This document shows positions 47,786 through 58,345 of a DNA stretch of 64,000 nucleotides, piece after piece. The notes below the pieces were generated by a model. The model was not told the origin of the DNA. It was given only the letters and a program-made list of their open reading frames with translations, and ran no database searches. The stretch lies in NCBI GenBank assembly GCA_022410635.1, contig JAJVDF010000135.1, forward strand, positions 436,734 to 500,733, given 5' to 3'. Numbering within the stretch: the stretch's first letter is position 1; each line of letters opens with the position of its first letter. Both the position numbers and the translations under genes were made by a program. The stretch is from Tretioscincus oriximinensis. Its lineage: Eukaryota > Chordata > Lepidosauria > Squamata > Gymnophthalmidae.

Positions 47786-49209
47786 TTTCTTACATATAAT
47801 ATTATATTTTGATAGTTGGATCTTTCCTTCTTTATTCCAGAATATCCAAACACAGCAGAATACNTAGCTGTTTATGTTCTTTCCAAACTGGATCTGTATT
47901 AGCAAATCCTGATTAGCTTGATCTGAACTAGCTGTAGCAACCCACATCTGCATTAATCATGTTACAATGTTAATCTAATGTTAATCACATTAAAAATAAG
48001 ACAACAAATTGTGTTACAATGCAGGTGTAATGCTGTAATCCACATGATATGAGTTGAGCCTCTGAGTTGCTGTTTCCCCACTAGTCTAAGTGCTCGTATT
48101 CATATGAACTTTGTCCAAATACAGATGCTGTGTTGCTCAATTCAGATCACATGGTGTTAATACAGATGTAGACATGATTAATATAATCTACCATGAATGC
48201 AGTTCAGACAGGTTTTAGTTCCATGCAGAAAATATGGACTAGTAAATGCCTTAAAACAGATTAATAAGATTGAGCATAAATGNTCAATAAGCAACATCTG
48301 GAGGCAACCTGAGTCTTCTTTCAATTTAAAGTGAATAAAAAACAAATTTCTTGTCTTCCTGCTACCTCTTGTTTCTCAAAAGGCTCTATTATTGTTGCTG
48401 TTGTGTTCTGCTGAACCTGAAAAAAACTCCATTGCATCTTCCCTTCATTGGTAAATGATAATCATAGAATTTGTATGAAGCTCCCCTCTTTTCCCCAAAC
48501 TGTTTTCCTTTACTGCATCATACAACATCAGTCATCTAAGTTTGAATCAAGTTTGATGTTTTGGAATTTTCAGTAAATATTGAGAAGTCTGTAAGCAATA
48601 GGTCTTTCTTGGCTTTATTAGAAAAAAGACCAAGCCTCATAAATACCCCAGTCTTATTCTATTCCAGAAAACAATTTAAGGTGCTTGATAATAATCTCTG
48701 CATATTATTCTAGATTGCGGTGGTCTGTTCTAGGCTGATGACTTTCTGATACAGACTAAGGTCCGGTGTATATAAGCCTTAATGTCAGCTGCAATATGAA
48801 CCTTATTACGGCCTTGACAATACAAAGACACATGGTTTTTCTGCCTCTTTAGTAGTACAATCATAATGTCGCCNTCATACATGCTAACAAACTTTTGGTA
48901 TTCAACTCAAAATAAACGTCCTTTTTCCTGGATTATTCTATAGTTTATTTGTTCCGACATCACTCCTAAAAATCCCATATCCTACGAAATCACCAAGCCT
49001 TCAGCCATGGAGGCAAGAAGCCTTCCGTGTGTATANCTCCTTAATGGGATAACCATGAGAAGAAGCTGCACAAGACAATGCAACTGAGCATGCTCAGTAT
49101 TTCTGGGCATGCCCATTATTCCCCAGCACTTACTTCCTGGTTTGTCCTAGTGTCTGTTCCACAGGCTTTCTAATGGTTTGTTTGTGAAAAGATAAAAGAG
49201 GTATCTACG
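47786..49209. other. Unique sequence
   Basis: 47940-48190 has repeated ATTAATCACATTA-type words but no clear repeat unit. 49085-49190 is loosely related to 37080-37170. No gene. Confidence 0.3.
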
Positions 49210-49396
49210 TAGGCTGACCAGATAACTCCTTTTGGGGGTTGAAAACCCGTTTTTGGGGTGCTTCCCAGTTTTTTCTAAGAAAAAATATTTTAAAAAAAAT
49301 ATTTTTTCAAAAAAAAAAATTTCCTCAGAAAAAAACAGGAGGCACCCCAAAAATGGGTTTTCAACCCCCCAAAAAAGGGGTCATCTTGTCAGCCTA
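49210..49396. mobile_element. Palindromic hAT-type MITE, copy 3
   Basis: A 187-base foldback with ends 'taggctgaccagataactcc' and the complement of 'taggctgacaagatgacccc'. It has the same arms as 24857-25034 and 25349-25558, including 'ttttggggtgc' and its complement 'gcaccccaaaa', around an A/T loop. No clear target duplication. Confidence 0.75.
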
Positions 49397-50632
49397 GACT
49401 ATTGGATTATTCTGGATTTTAAAACCCTCTCTCTCATATGCATTGGGCCTTAGAGGATTGCATGTGCTTCTTTTCATTTTCTACTTACTTAACAAATCAG
49501 ATTATTGTTATTGTTATTAATTATTGGGAAGTGATAATATTTGGGATAGCAAATGCTTCTACACTGGGGTATTTCACAGCTCTACCAGTAGGAATGGATG
49601 AATGGCAAAAAATAAAAATATTGCATGAGAGGAGAAAGCAAAATATGAAGCATATACCGTTTATTCCTATAAGGATTTAGGCATAGTACAAAATATGTTT
49701 CCCTGTGTTTCTGTGATCCCATCTGAGTGTGATTAAGTTACACACTCATTCACATCAAGGATGAGTGTTGCATCAGCATTTGGAAAATGGGTCACAACAA
49801 GGCGGAGGCAGCAGCACTTGCAAATTTATTACAGGTCTCATAGTTTTCATTAGCAAAGCTCAGCTGCTGAAGCCGTAAGATTCNCCGAGCATTCATTCGG
49901 TTAAGTAAGCATCTAACTGCTTTGGATGCAGAGAAAATATTGAAAATGTACCTAAGAAGTGCAACCAAGAGAATTATCTACAAAAGAAAATACCCAAGTT
50001 ATGTTAAAATATTTTCAGAGAATTTCAGGGAACAACTCCTAATTTTGTTACTCCACAGTGTTGTTTTACAGCATCAGATAATGGTCTCACTGCTTTTAAT
50101 ATAGGATACNATCTTTTTATTTGCTTTTATTCATTTTCATTTTGATTTCAACCTTAGTAATCTTAGTGTGAAGGGCAGGCTGGAATTCAGATATTCATGT
50201 GCAGATTAAACCACTGGTAAGAACACTAANATTGCTGTTACATTACTGTCTGTCAAGGAGCTTTTTTATTTTATTTTCCNTGGCTTCCAAATTAAACATG
50301 ACTTAAACATCCAGAATACTATACAAATTTGTGTATAGACCAAATTTGTGATTTCTCATTTTAGGACTGAGAATTCCTTAGAAAATCCATGTACTAGATT
50401 CTTCCACCTGAATATTTTAAAGGGCAGTAATTCAGCAACAACAGACAATTATCAACATCCATTTTACCAGGAAAATGACAGGAGATTGTGAAATCTAAAC
50501 AAGAATCTGCAACTTTCTCTTGCCATCTGAAGGCACCTGAAACAATGGTTTGTCTGTCTCAAAGCACATTAGCAATGGTAGCATCCACAGTGCTGTAGTG
50601 CAGATTAAAGGGCAGATAATTCACTTAAAATA
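49397..50632. other. Gene-free stretch, possible conserved non-coding block
   Basis: 49690-49920 has the look of a conserved non-coding element (no repeat words, balanced composition, 'cattagcaaagctcagctgc'). No gene is supported. Confidence 0.35.
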
Positions 50633-50634
50633 TA

Positions 50635-52199
50635 CACTGCTCAAACAAATAAAGGGAACAGTTAAACAACAGAATATAACTCCAAGTAAATCAAACTTCT
50701 GTGAAATCAAACTGTCCACTTAGGAAGCAACACTGATTGACAATCAATTTGACATACTGTTGTGCAAATGGAATAGACAACAGGTGGAAATTATTGACAA
50801 TTATCAAGACACATTCAATAAAGGAGTGGTTCTGCAGTTAGGGACCACAGACNTCATCTCAGTACCAATGCTTTCAGGCTGATGGTTTGGTGACTTTTGA
50901 ATGTTGGTTGTGCTTTTACACTTGTGGTAGCATGAAATGGACTCTGCAACCCACACAAGTGGCTCAGGTAGTGCAGCTCATCCAGGATGGACATCAATGC
51001 GAGCTGTGGCAAGGTTTGCTGTGTCAGTCAGCATAGTGTCTAGAGGCTGGAGGTGCTACCTGCCAGTACACCAGGAGATGTGGAGGGGGCCGTAGGAGGG
51101 CAACAACCCAGCAGCAGGACCANTACCTCTGCCTTTGTGCAAGGAGGAATAGGAGGANCACTGCCAGAGCCCTGCAAAATGACCTCCAGCAGACCACACA
51201 TGTGCATGTGTCTGCACAAATGGTTGGAAACTGACTCCATGAGAATGGTATGAGGGCCCAACATCCACAGATGGGGGTTGTGCTCACAGCTCANTGCCAT
51301 GCAGAATGCTTGGCATTTGCCACAGAANGACAGGATTGGCAACTTNGCCATTGGCGCCCTGTGCTCTTCACAGATGAAAGCAGGTTCACACTGAGCACAA
51401 GTGACAGACGTGATAGAGTCTGGAGATGGCAGGGAGAGTGATCTGCTGCCTGCAACCTCCTTCAGCATGACCAGTTTGNCAGTGGGTCAGTAATGGTGTG
51501 GNGTGGCATTTTTTNGGAGGGCCACACAGCCCTCCATGTACTTGCCNGAGGTAGCCTGATTGCCATTANGTACCGAGATGAGATCCTCAGATCCCTTGTG
51601 AGACCATATGCTTGTGTGGCTGGCCCTGAGTTCCTCCTAATGCAGGTCAANGCCAGACCTAATGTGGAGTGTATCATCAGTTCCTGCAAGATGAAGGCAT
51701 TGAAGCTATAGATTGGCCCACCCATTNCCCAGACCTGAATCCAATTGAGCACATCTTGNACATCATGNCTCACTCTATCCACCAAAGTCACATTGCACTA
51801 CAGATGGTCCAGGAGTTGGCAGATGCTTTAGTCCAGGTCTGGGAGGAGATCCCTCAAAAGACCATCCGCAACCTCATCAGGAGCATGCCCAGGTGTTTTA
51901 GAGAGGTCATACAGGCATGTGGAGGCCACACACAATACTGAGCCTCATTTTGACTTGCTTGAAGGACATTACAACAAGGTTGGATCAGCCTNTAGTGTGT
52001 TATTCTACTTTACTNTTGTGTGTGACTCCAAATCCAGGGCTCTATTGGATAATGAAATTGATTTCCATTGATGATTTTTGTGTNCTTTTGTTGTCAGCAC
52101 ATTCANCTTTGTACAGAACAAAATATTCAATGAGAATATTTCATTCATTCAGATCTAGGATGTGTTATTTGAGTGTTCCCTTTATTTGATTGAGCAGTG
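50635..52199 (+). mobile_element. Tc1-family DNA transposon, full-length, inactive
   Basis: Terminal inverted repeats of 26 bases ('cactgctcaaacaaataaag' at the left; one mismatch in 26 against the right end) are flanked by a TA on each side (50633-50634 and 52200-52201), the Tc1/mariner hallmark. The 1565-base length is usual for a complete Tc1 element. A transposase remnant lies between. The element appears to belong to a Tc1 group found in teleosts, lampreys and other vertebrates (from memory). Confidence 0.9.
50932..51941 (+). pseudogene. Tc1-type transposase, frameshifted
   Basis: The frame starts ATG at 50932 ('KWTLQPTQVAQVVQLIQDG'), the helix-turn-helix side, and is broken by a one-base loss near 50990. 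Later frames give 'LFTDESRFTLS' with the first catalytic aspartate at 51373-51375. The block expected to read QDNARP reads Q-V-N at 51643-51651, so the second catalytic aspartate is valine (codon 51646-51648). 'PDLNPIEHIL' keeps the third acidic residue, glutamate at 51747-51749. The C-terminus ends 'GGHTQY' and stops at 51939-51941. Nine or more ambiguous bases fall inside, so some frame breaks may be sequence error, but the lost aspartate is a clean substitution. Confidence 0.85.
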
Positions 52200-52201
52200 T
52201 A

Positions 52202-52470
52202 TATTCGCTGGTCTTTAATGTGGATTAGAGGTAGGGTGGGAATAGTAGCAACTGTGCACTGCAATCTTATTTGGCCATACACAGTCTGCCAGTACATTCA
52301 GTTTAAAACATTCTTAAAAGCACAGAAAATGTCACACCTTCATACTAAATTGCTCAATATTTTCTTNCCTTCTCAAACTTAATAAGCACGCATTCCAAAG
52401 CCAGAGCATACATGAAAGAAGTCATCGGGATGGGATAAGGGTGGGGGTACAATCAAAGGATAAAAAATGT
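52202..52470. other. Unique sequence between two transposons
   Basis: No feature recognised. Confidence 0.35.
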
Positions 52471-52478
52471 TTTTGACT

Positions 52479-52900
52479 TCGGCTGCATGCACACCACGAA
52501 TTAAAAACCGCTACAAAGCTATATTGCGGAATATAGCAGTTGCGTGTCTGTGCATACCAAACCTATATATTCCATGGCCAATGCCCCAGATCGCTCATCA
52601 ATCTCATTGCAGTGCAGTCTGAGGCTTTTNNAAAAAAATTCACAGCAGCCTATAGAAACAACTGCCGTGATCTCAGTTGTTTTATCCTCGAGCAACAAAT
52701 TTGTGTACATGCATGCACACAGCCACAGACGTGAGAGGACGGGGAATCTCTGGAACGATGCCTGAATTTCCCAACTATAGTTTAACCTGGGAAAAACAGC
52801 ATTTATTTGAGGGATGACTGCTGAAAAACTATTAACCTGTATGCTATAGTCTTCGTCATCTTACTCCGATCAAGGTAGAAATATGCTATGTGCACACTGC
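52479..52900. mobile_element. 420-bp inverted-repeat element, copy 2
   Basis: Partner of 26698-27119 over its full length. The 8-mers 'ttttgact' (52471-52478) and 'atttgact' (52901-52908) match at 7 of 8 positions. With 'ggctgcatgcaca' at one end and the complement of 'gcagtgtgcacata' at the other, this suggests a non-autonomous hAT element. No coding capacity. Two adjacent ambiguous bases near 52630. Confidence 0.7.
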
Positions 52901-52908
52901 ATTTGACT

Positions 52909-53799
52909 GTAAGAATGCAGNATTATAATACAGTATTCACAGAGGATTAGAGACTCAGGTAGNGTTATAAAAGGTTTATTAAACTATATTCGCAACAAAT
53001 GTCATTGGGTCAGCGGAGGGTGGGGGTGGAGGAGAGAAATGCTTTGACTCAAACTTTTCTATTATTATGACTTCATTCATAAAAGACAAAAAGCCTATGC
53101 ACTTTAGTCTACCAGGGAAGCTATTTTGGCAGCTCCTTGAATCTCCCCTGGACTCTGTGTCCAGAAACACTGTCAGGGCAACTCTAAAACTCAAGGGAGC
53201 CTCATGGATTTAGTATGGAACTTGCAGTGTTGTTCAGCCAAGAACAATGCATCCCAGTCTTGTGGCAGANCACTTGTTCCAAACTTACTGGAATGGAACC
53301 TTGCCAACAGACAGGCTGTTAGACAGCAAATGCACAGAACCATGAGACATTGCTTAACCAAATTCTGCTGGGCACCACAATGCCCACGTTCCAGGCAGGC
53401 CCCAGGGAAGAGATGCATCCCTCCATGTGTTGTGTTAGCATGGTTACATCAACCAGCACACCATCTGGCATAAAACTGGCTTTTAGAATTATACTAACAG
53501 GAGACACACTGCAACAGTCTTCAAATCATTCATTCCTAGACATGACCATCCTATGGGATGTGTTAATCCTGGTGTCATTATGCTGAGCATCCAGAAATGC
53601 TCATAGAAATGTGATGCTTCTAAAATCAGAAACCGTTATCCCTAACCTTTGACTTGGGGTGGGCAGACAGCTCCTGACTTATGCCACAAGAAACTATTCC
53701 ACTTTCATCCCTGAGAGAGCAACCTGAACCAAGACTTTAATACACTATTTTGTTTTTGGTAGGTTTTTATTAAACTGGTTTTTAGCCTGGCCTGAAATC
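52909..53799. other. Unique sequence
   Basis: No exon or repeat assigned. Overlapping frames at 53190-53590 on both strands show no domain. Confidence 0.3.
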
Positions 53800-54012
53800 C
53801 TCTGGGTTATTTATTTACATGTCCTTCCTGCCCTATATCTGAAGATCAAAGGGCAGTTAACAATAATAAAAACAAAATACAAAGTCAATATATTAAAAAC
53901 AACAGTGCCTTAAAGTAGAGGTGAGAAATTGTTTCTGCAGCAAAAGCTTAGGATAAGAGAGGGTGCCTTCAAAGGTTTTTCTGAATCCATGCAGTGATAA
54001 TGCTTGGAACAT
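53800..54012 (-). mobile_element. L2-type LINE 3' fragment
   Basis: 'ggttatttatttacatgtcc', 'gccctatatctgaagatcaa' and 'ggtgccttcaaaggtttttc' parallel the 3' end of the copy at 55808-56500 in the same orientation. It covers the tail and the last few codons only, and is more diverged. Confidence 0.65.
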
Positions 54013-54892
54013 CACAAGAGGTTTAGGGCAGAATAACAATGGGAGGAAAGAGAGGGAAGGAGGGAGGGAAAGGTTTCACTGGAAACTCTCCATTTTATCT
54101 CCATGTGATCTGCTANTCTAGAGATTGGTTTATCACAGCTTGTTTTTCCTTCAATGGGATTATAGCCAGTGTTAGGTGCAGCCTGACTTTTTAGGTTTAA
54201 AAAGCAAAGCTGTGCAAAAAAATTCATAGACTTTTGGAGAAACAAAAGGGGTGTGTGTGCACATTTCTTGCTCTCTTATCTACCTGCTTGGCAGAGAAGA
54301 ATCAACTGGAAGTCTCTGCATGTGCACTGTAGTTTAAGATAAAGTTAAGGGCTCAAGGCTGCTTCCATTTTTTCCTGTTGAATGTGGCTCAGCTGGCATC
54401 TTCCGACCTGGTTTAACAAGGCCCTTGTAGACTCAGGGAAGGCAGTGCAAAAGGAATTTGAGATAAGACAGCATACTGAAAAGCTGACCTCCTACTAGCT
54501 TCCAGCCAGTCAATTACCTCACCATACTTCTCNACCTTTTCTTAGAGTAGACTTCTACTGGCACAAGCCAAAAATGTCTTTTAATAACCATGTTCTGCAA
54601 AACTGCATTGCTTGGCTACTTTAGTCAGTGTATTATGCATAAACACTGTAAGCAGTAGAAAACAGTTCCCACTGGGGCTCATACCAACTGAAGTTGGCTT
54701 CATAAGACCACTGTCTGATTCAGGTTCCTGTCACTTCACTGGAAGTATACCATCTTTCACAATTTCCCCAGAGAGACAATATATNGTCTTTGTGCTCACA
54801 ATTCTAATCTACTTTCTCTAGCACAAAATATTCATGAAAGAAGGAGGGGCAGACTATTGTCTGAACAATTTCCTCTCAAATCTGATCTNCTT
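54013..54892. other. Unique sequence
   Basis: A G/A-rich patch lies at 54040-54075. No gene or repeat is recognised. Confidence 0.35.
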
Positions 54893-55292
54893 TATTTAAT
54901 TTTTAAATTATGTATACATCCATCCCATCCCATACCTGAAAGTCTCAGGTCAGCCAACAAAACACAAAATTACAAAATTGGTATATTAAAATAATATCTG
55001 AGTTAAAGAGGTGCATCTTCAAAGATCTTTCGAATGAATATAGTGATGGTGATTGGTACACCTCAAGGAGGGGCAACCATGAAGAAGGTCCTGGGTTCTC
55101 ACTCCCTTAGCTGTTGAGAGGGGTGGTATAACCAAAAAGACCTCCTCTGCAGATCTTAAGGCACAGGTATGTTGATACAGGTGAAANTGTTCCTTTAGGT
55201 ATTTGGGGTCCAAGTTATTTAGAACCTTATAATTTAAGGTTAATACTTTGAATTGGGCTCAGTAATGTGTTGGCAGCCAGTGCAGCTCTTCA
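54893..55292 (-). pseudogene. L2-type LINE, RT C-terminal fragment
   Basis: The minus-strand frame carries 'DPKYLKE', 'LYQHTCALRSAEEVFLVIPP' and 'LSTAKGVRTQD', aligned with 'GPKYLKERLLPYQPA', 'LRSAGEALLVVPPLSTASGV' in the copy at 55808-56500. The tail (54893-54960) is decayed. Dead by frameshift, with an ambiguous base at 55187. Confidence 0.75.
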
Positions 55293-55807
55293 AGACTGGG
55301 CAGAGATGCTTTCCCTTCCTGTGTCTGATGACAGTCTTAGCCCAATTTTCCCCATGTTCAGTTTTCTGAGCCATCTTCTGAGCGTCGGAAACAGAATAAT
55401 GGTTTTCAAGCTGCAAATGTCAGCTGACATTAAAATGGATTGAGTTTAGCAAAATTAACTCATCCTTTTCCATGGACAAATCAGATAGAGGGGAAGGGAA
55501 CAAATGTATGACCTAAAATAATGTGAGACCAATCATCATAGTTTCATGCTTAAACTAGAATGTTTACTGTGGGAANATCCTCCTCCATCATGACAGGTCC
55601 TGCTGCTATGTTACAGGGAGAGAAAAGCTACATTTCCAGAGTATTAAAGAGTATTAAAGAGTAATGTTCAGTATGTCATCTATTAACANTAGTTTGCTGT
55701 TGAAATTCACCCAATATGACAGCTTCCAGATAGTGAAAGAAAAATAGAGGATATTGTTTGCCTTGTTCTGCATTGCAACTGTGAAGGCTCAAAAAGCAAT
55801 TTCGCAA
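55293..55807. other. Unique sequence between L2 copies
   Basis: A 13-base tandem 'agagtattaa' occurs near 55637-55663. Nothing else is recognised. Confidence 0.35.
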
Positions 55808-56500
55808 TATTTATTTATTTATTTATACTTATACCCCGCCCTATACCCGAAGGTCTCAGGGTGGCAAAAACAGTAAAACATCAATACAAAAATTAAAAAA
55901 GTATAAAACAATATTAAAAGTAGGGATAGAGATGGCATTTCTTCAGCCAAAGGCCAGGCAAAAGAGGTCTTCAAGGACCTTCTAAAAGAATACAACGATG
56001 ATGATAGACGCACCTCGAGGGGGAGACTGTTCCAAAGACAAGGGGCAACCACTGAGAAGGCCCTACCCCGGGTTCCCACTCCACTAGCTGTTGAAAGGGG
56101 TGGTACAACCAGGAGGGCCTCTCCTGCAGATCTTAAGGCANGGGCAGGTTGGTATGGAAGAAGGCGTTCCTTTAGATATTTGGGGCCCAAGTTATTTAGG
56201 GCCTTGTAAGTTAAAGTCAAAACCTTGAATTGGGCTCGGTAGCGAATGGCCAGCCAGTGCAGCTCTTTCAAGACTGGTGTGATGTGTGTCTGGCCAGCTG
56301 TCCCTGTCAGCAGTCTAGCGGCTGCATTCTGCACCAGCTGTAGCTTCCNAACCGTTTTCAAGGGCAGCCCCATATAGAGCGCATTACAATAGTCCAATCT
56401 GGAAGTTACCAGAGCATGGATTACTGTGGCTAGATCATCCCTGTTCAGAAGTGGCCGTAACTGGCGAACCAGACGTAACTGGAAATAGGCACTCCTGGCC
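55808..56500 (-). pseudogene. L2-type LINE, RT C-terminal domain and 3' end
   Basis: The best LINE fragment in the window: on the minus strand one frame is open from the truncation at about 56500 to about 55819. It reads 'ARSAYFQLRLVRQLRPLLN', 'VIHALVTSRLDYCNALYMGL', 'KLQLVQNAAARLLTG', 'HITPVLKELHWLAIRYRAQF', 'VLTLTYKALNNLGPKYLKER' and 'GRAFSVVAPCLWNSLPLEVR'. These are the thumb-side C-terminal motifs of L2-clade reverse transcriptases. The catalytic palm and endonuclease are missing through 5' truncation. The 3' end (55808-55862) is a (TTTA)n run plus the complement of 'ccctgagaccttcgggtata', the tail shared by six short copies. Two ambiguous bases. An intact frame suggests a relatively young copy. 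Confidence 0.85.
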
Positions 56501-56503
56501 TAT

Positions 56504-56542
56504 AAAACAAACAAACAAACAAACAAACAAACAAACAAAAAA
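56504..56542 (+). repeat. (AAAC)n microsatellite
   Basis: About nine AAAC units in direct contact with the 5' truncation point of the minus-strand L2 copy. Confidence 0.9.
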
Positions 56543-58179
56543 GACATCCTGGACCCAAGCACAGTTAAAGCATTTTTTTTTTGTGGGGGGAAGGGGGGGA
56601 CCCTAAGTTTCAGGTTGGATTTCTGGAAATAGGATCTTGAGATTTCCCTATGTCCCAAAGCTATGTCAAGATTGTCATGTAGCAATGCTAATAAGACCAC
56701 AAGATATCCTTGAGTCTGAATCCAGCCCTATGGTTTTGTTTCTCTTAGAATTTTGTATCAAAATCTGCAGTCACATATAGGCTTAAAAAAAACCCCTCTG
56801 GGCTGCTTAGATGCAGCTTAGAGAAGTTCACATATGGACTCATTCACAACCCAGGCTTACCCACATGCATACTGCATGAACATCCTAGGCTGAAAAAAGG
56901 GAATCAGCAATGGAATTATAACATAAGGGTCATGCAATGCTGTCACTGAGGGATTTCTTATTGTATAGGAATGCAGTCACAAATGTAAGTTATCATTAGA
57001 AAAAGTGTGCTTAGCGTGTCAGGACAAAATTCAAAAGTCCTTTGCTCTATATCTTTATGCAAACGAGAAAAAGAAAAAAAACCTGCAATTGTAGCTGTTC
57101 CTATGCTCAAATACAGTCCCTAAAGAAACACTAACTAAAACTAAATAAGGAAAGCGGAGAATGACCTCAGGTAATATGGCCAAAATAAACTGTACGTGCA
57201 GTATACTCAAAATAATCCGGTGGCTGCAGTGTGGGAAGATATTAAATTTAATATAGGAACCATAGCAAGATATTAAAATGACCATGAAACATGCTAATTA
57301 CTAAAAATGAAAAAAATAAGAAAGTGAAGGTTCTCTGAGTGATTCATTGCATCTCACCCTGATGAGAATTGCTGAGAGAATAAAACTGAGATAAGGACAA
57401 TTGTGTGTCCCTTTGGAGCTTTTAGAAGAGAGGCAAGTCTGGGTTTTTTTGTTTTCTTTTTTTTTCAGCATCTTCTGTGCAATTTCAGATGCAGGCACAT
57501 AAATACACACACGTACAATCTCAACATATACCCAAGAGTTCCTGAATAGAAGTAAGTGGGAGGCTGTTCTCAAGCACAAAGCTGTTGAATGGAACAACAT
57601 GTGCAGGTTTGCATAGATAAGCCCTAGGAAACAAGAGACACAGAATTGTCTGAAACTTATGACTGAAAATCAAATTAATATTAAAAACTAGTGATGTATT
57701 TTGGGTTTTTGTTTTTTGTTTTGCTTGGGGGAGAATGATTGAAGAGGTCAGGAAATATCCTTTGCCTAGGTTGTCTTCTGTTTCTTTCTCTAAAACTTTA
57801 CAAGTACTGTTCTATACCTGAGATGCAAAAGCAGTATCTTCATTTACATCCTGACAAACTGCTGAAGAGGGGATGGTGGGCATATTTTTGAATGGTCTGA
57901 NCATCACAACAGCTATTTCCATTGCTGGCCNANTTGAGTTTCAGAGTGCTGATGCCTNTTACTNAGGCTCATTTTTCAGCTCACACAGGCTGCCTTAATT
58001 TTTTTAATAACATTTCCAGAAAATATTCCAAGCAAATTCAGGAAGCAAAGCATCATGCTCTGAACCAATAACATCCTTCGCCTACTGTCTGCCTGGAGTG
58101 ACAGCAGGATCCATAGTTTCCTTGAGATACATCAATGAGTATTAGAATTTATGTTTAGATACTGTTTCCAGGTTGGAAA
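56543..58179. other. Unique sequence
   Basis: 57850-58080 could be conserved non-coding DNA but contains several ambiguous bases. No gene is recognised. Confidence 0.3.
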
Positions 58180-58345
58180 GGCAGGCGAGANGCCTCCAAA
58201 GGCTGTTTACAGAATAGGTAAAGATTTTGCCTTTGNCTTCCATCAAAGGATACCAAGAAGCAATTGGTGGGCCCATATGAGACAGGATGCTGAATTAAGG
58301 TAGACCGTGGCATAATTTCACACTAGACTCCTCTTGGATCCATAC
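58180..58345 (+). mobile_element. CR1-group LINE 3' UTR, strongly decayed
   Basis: 'cagaataggtaaagattttg', 'gcaattggtgggcccatatg', 'agacaggatgctgaattaag' follow the order of the UTR at 35706-35900 and 63478-63758. The tail octamer is lost. Confidence 0.55.

Noticed and set aside
48640..48690. Resemblance of 'cttattctattccagaaaac' to the 34553 MITE arm
   Set aside because: The match is limited to about 20 bases, with no inverted partner nearby.
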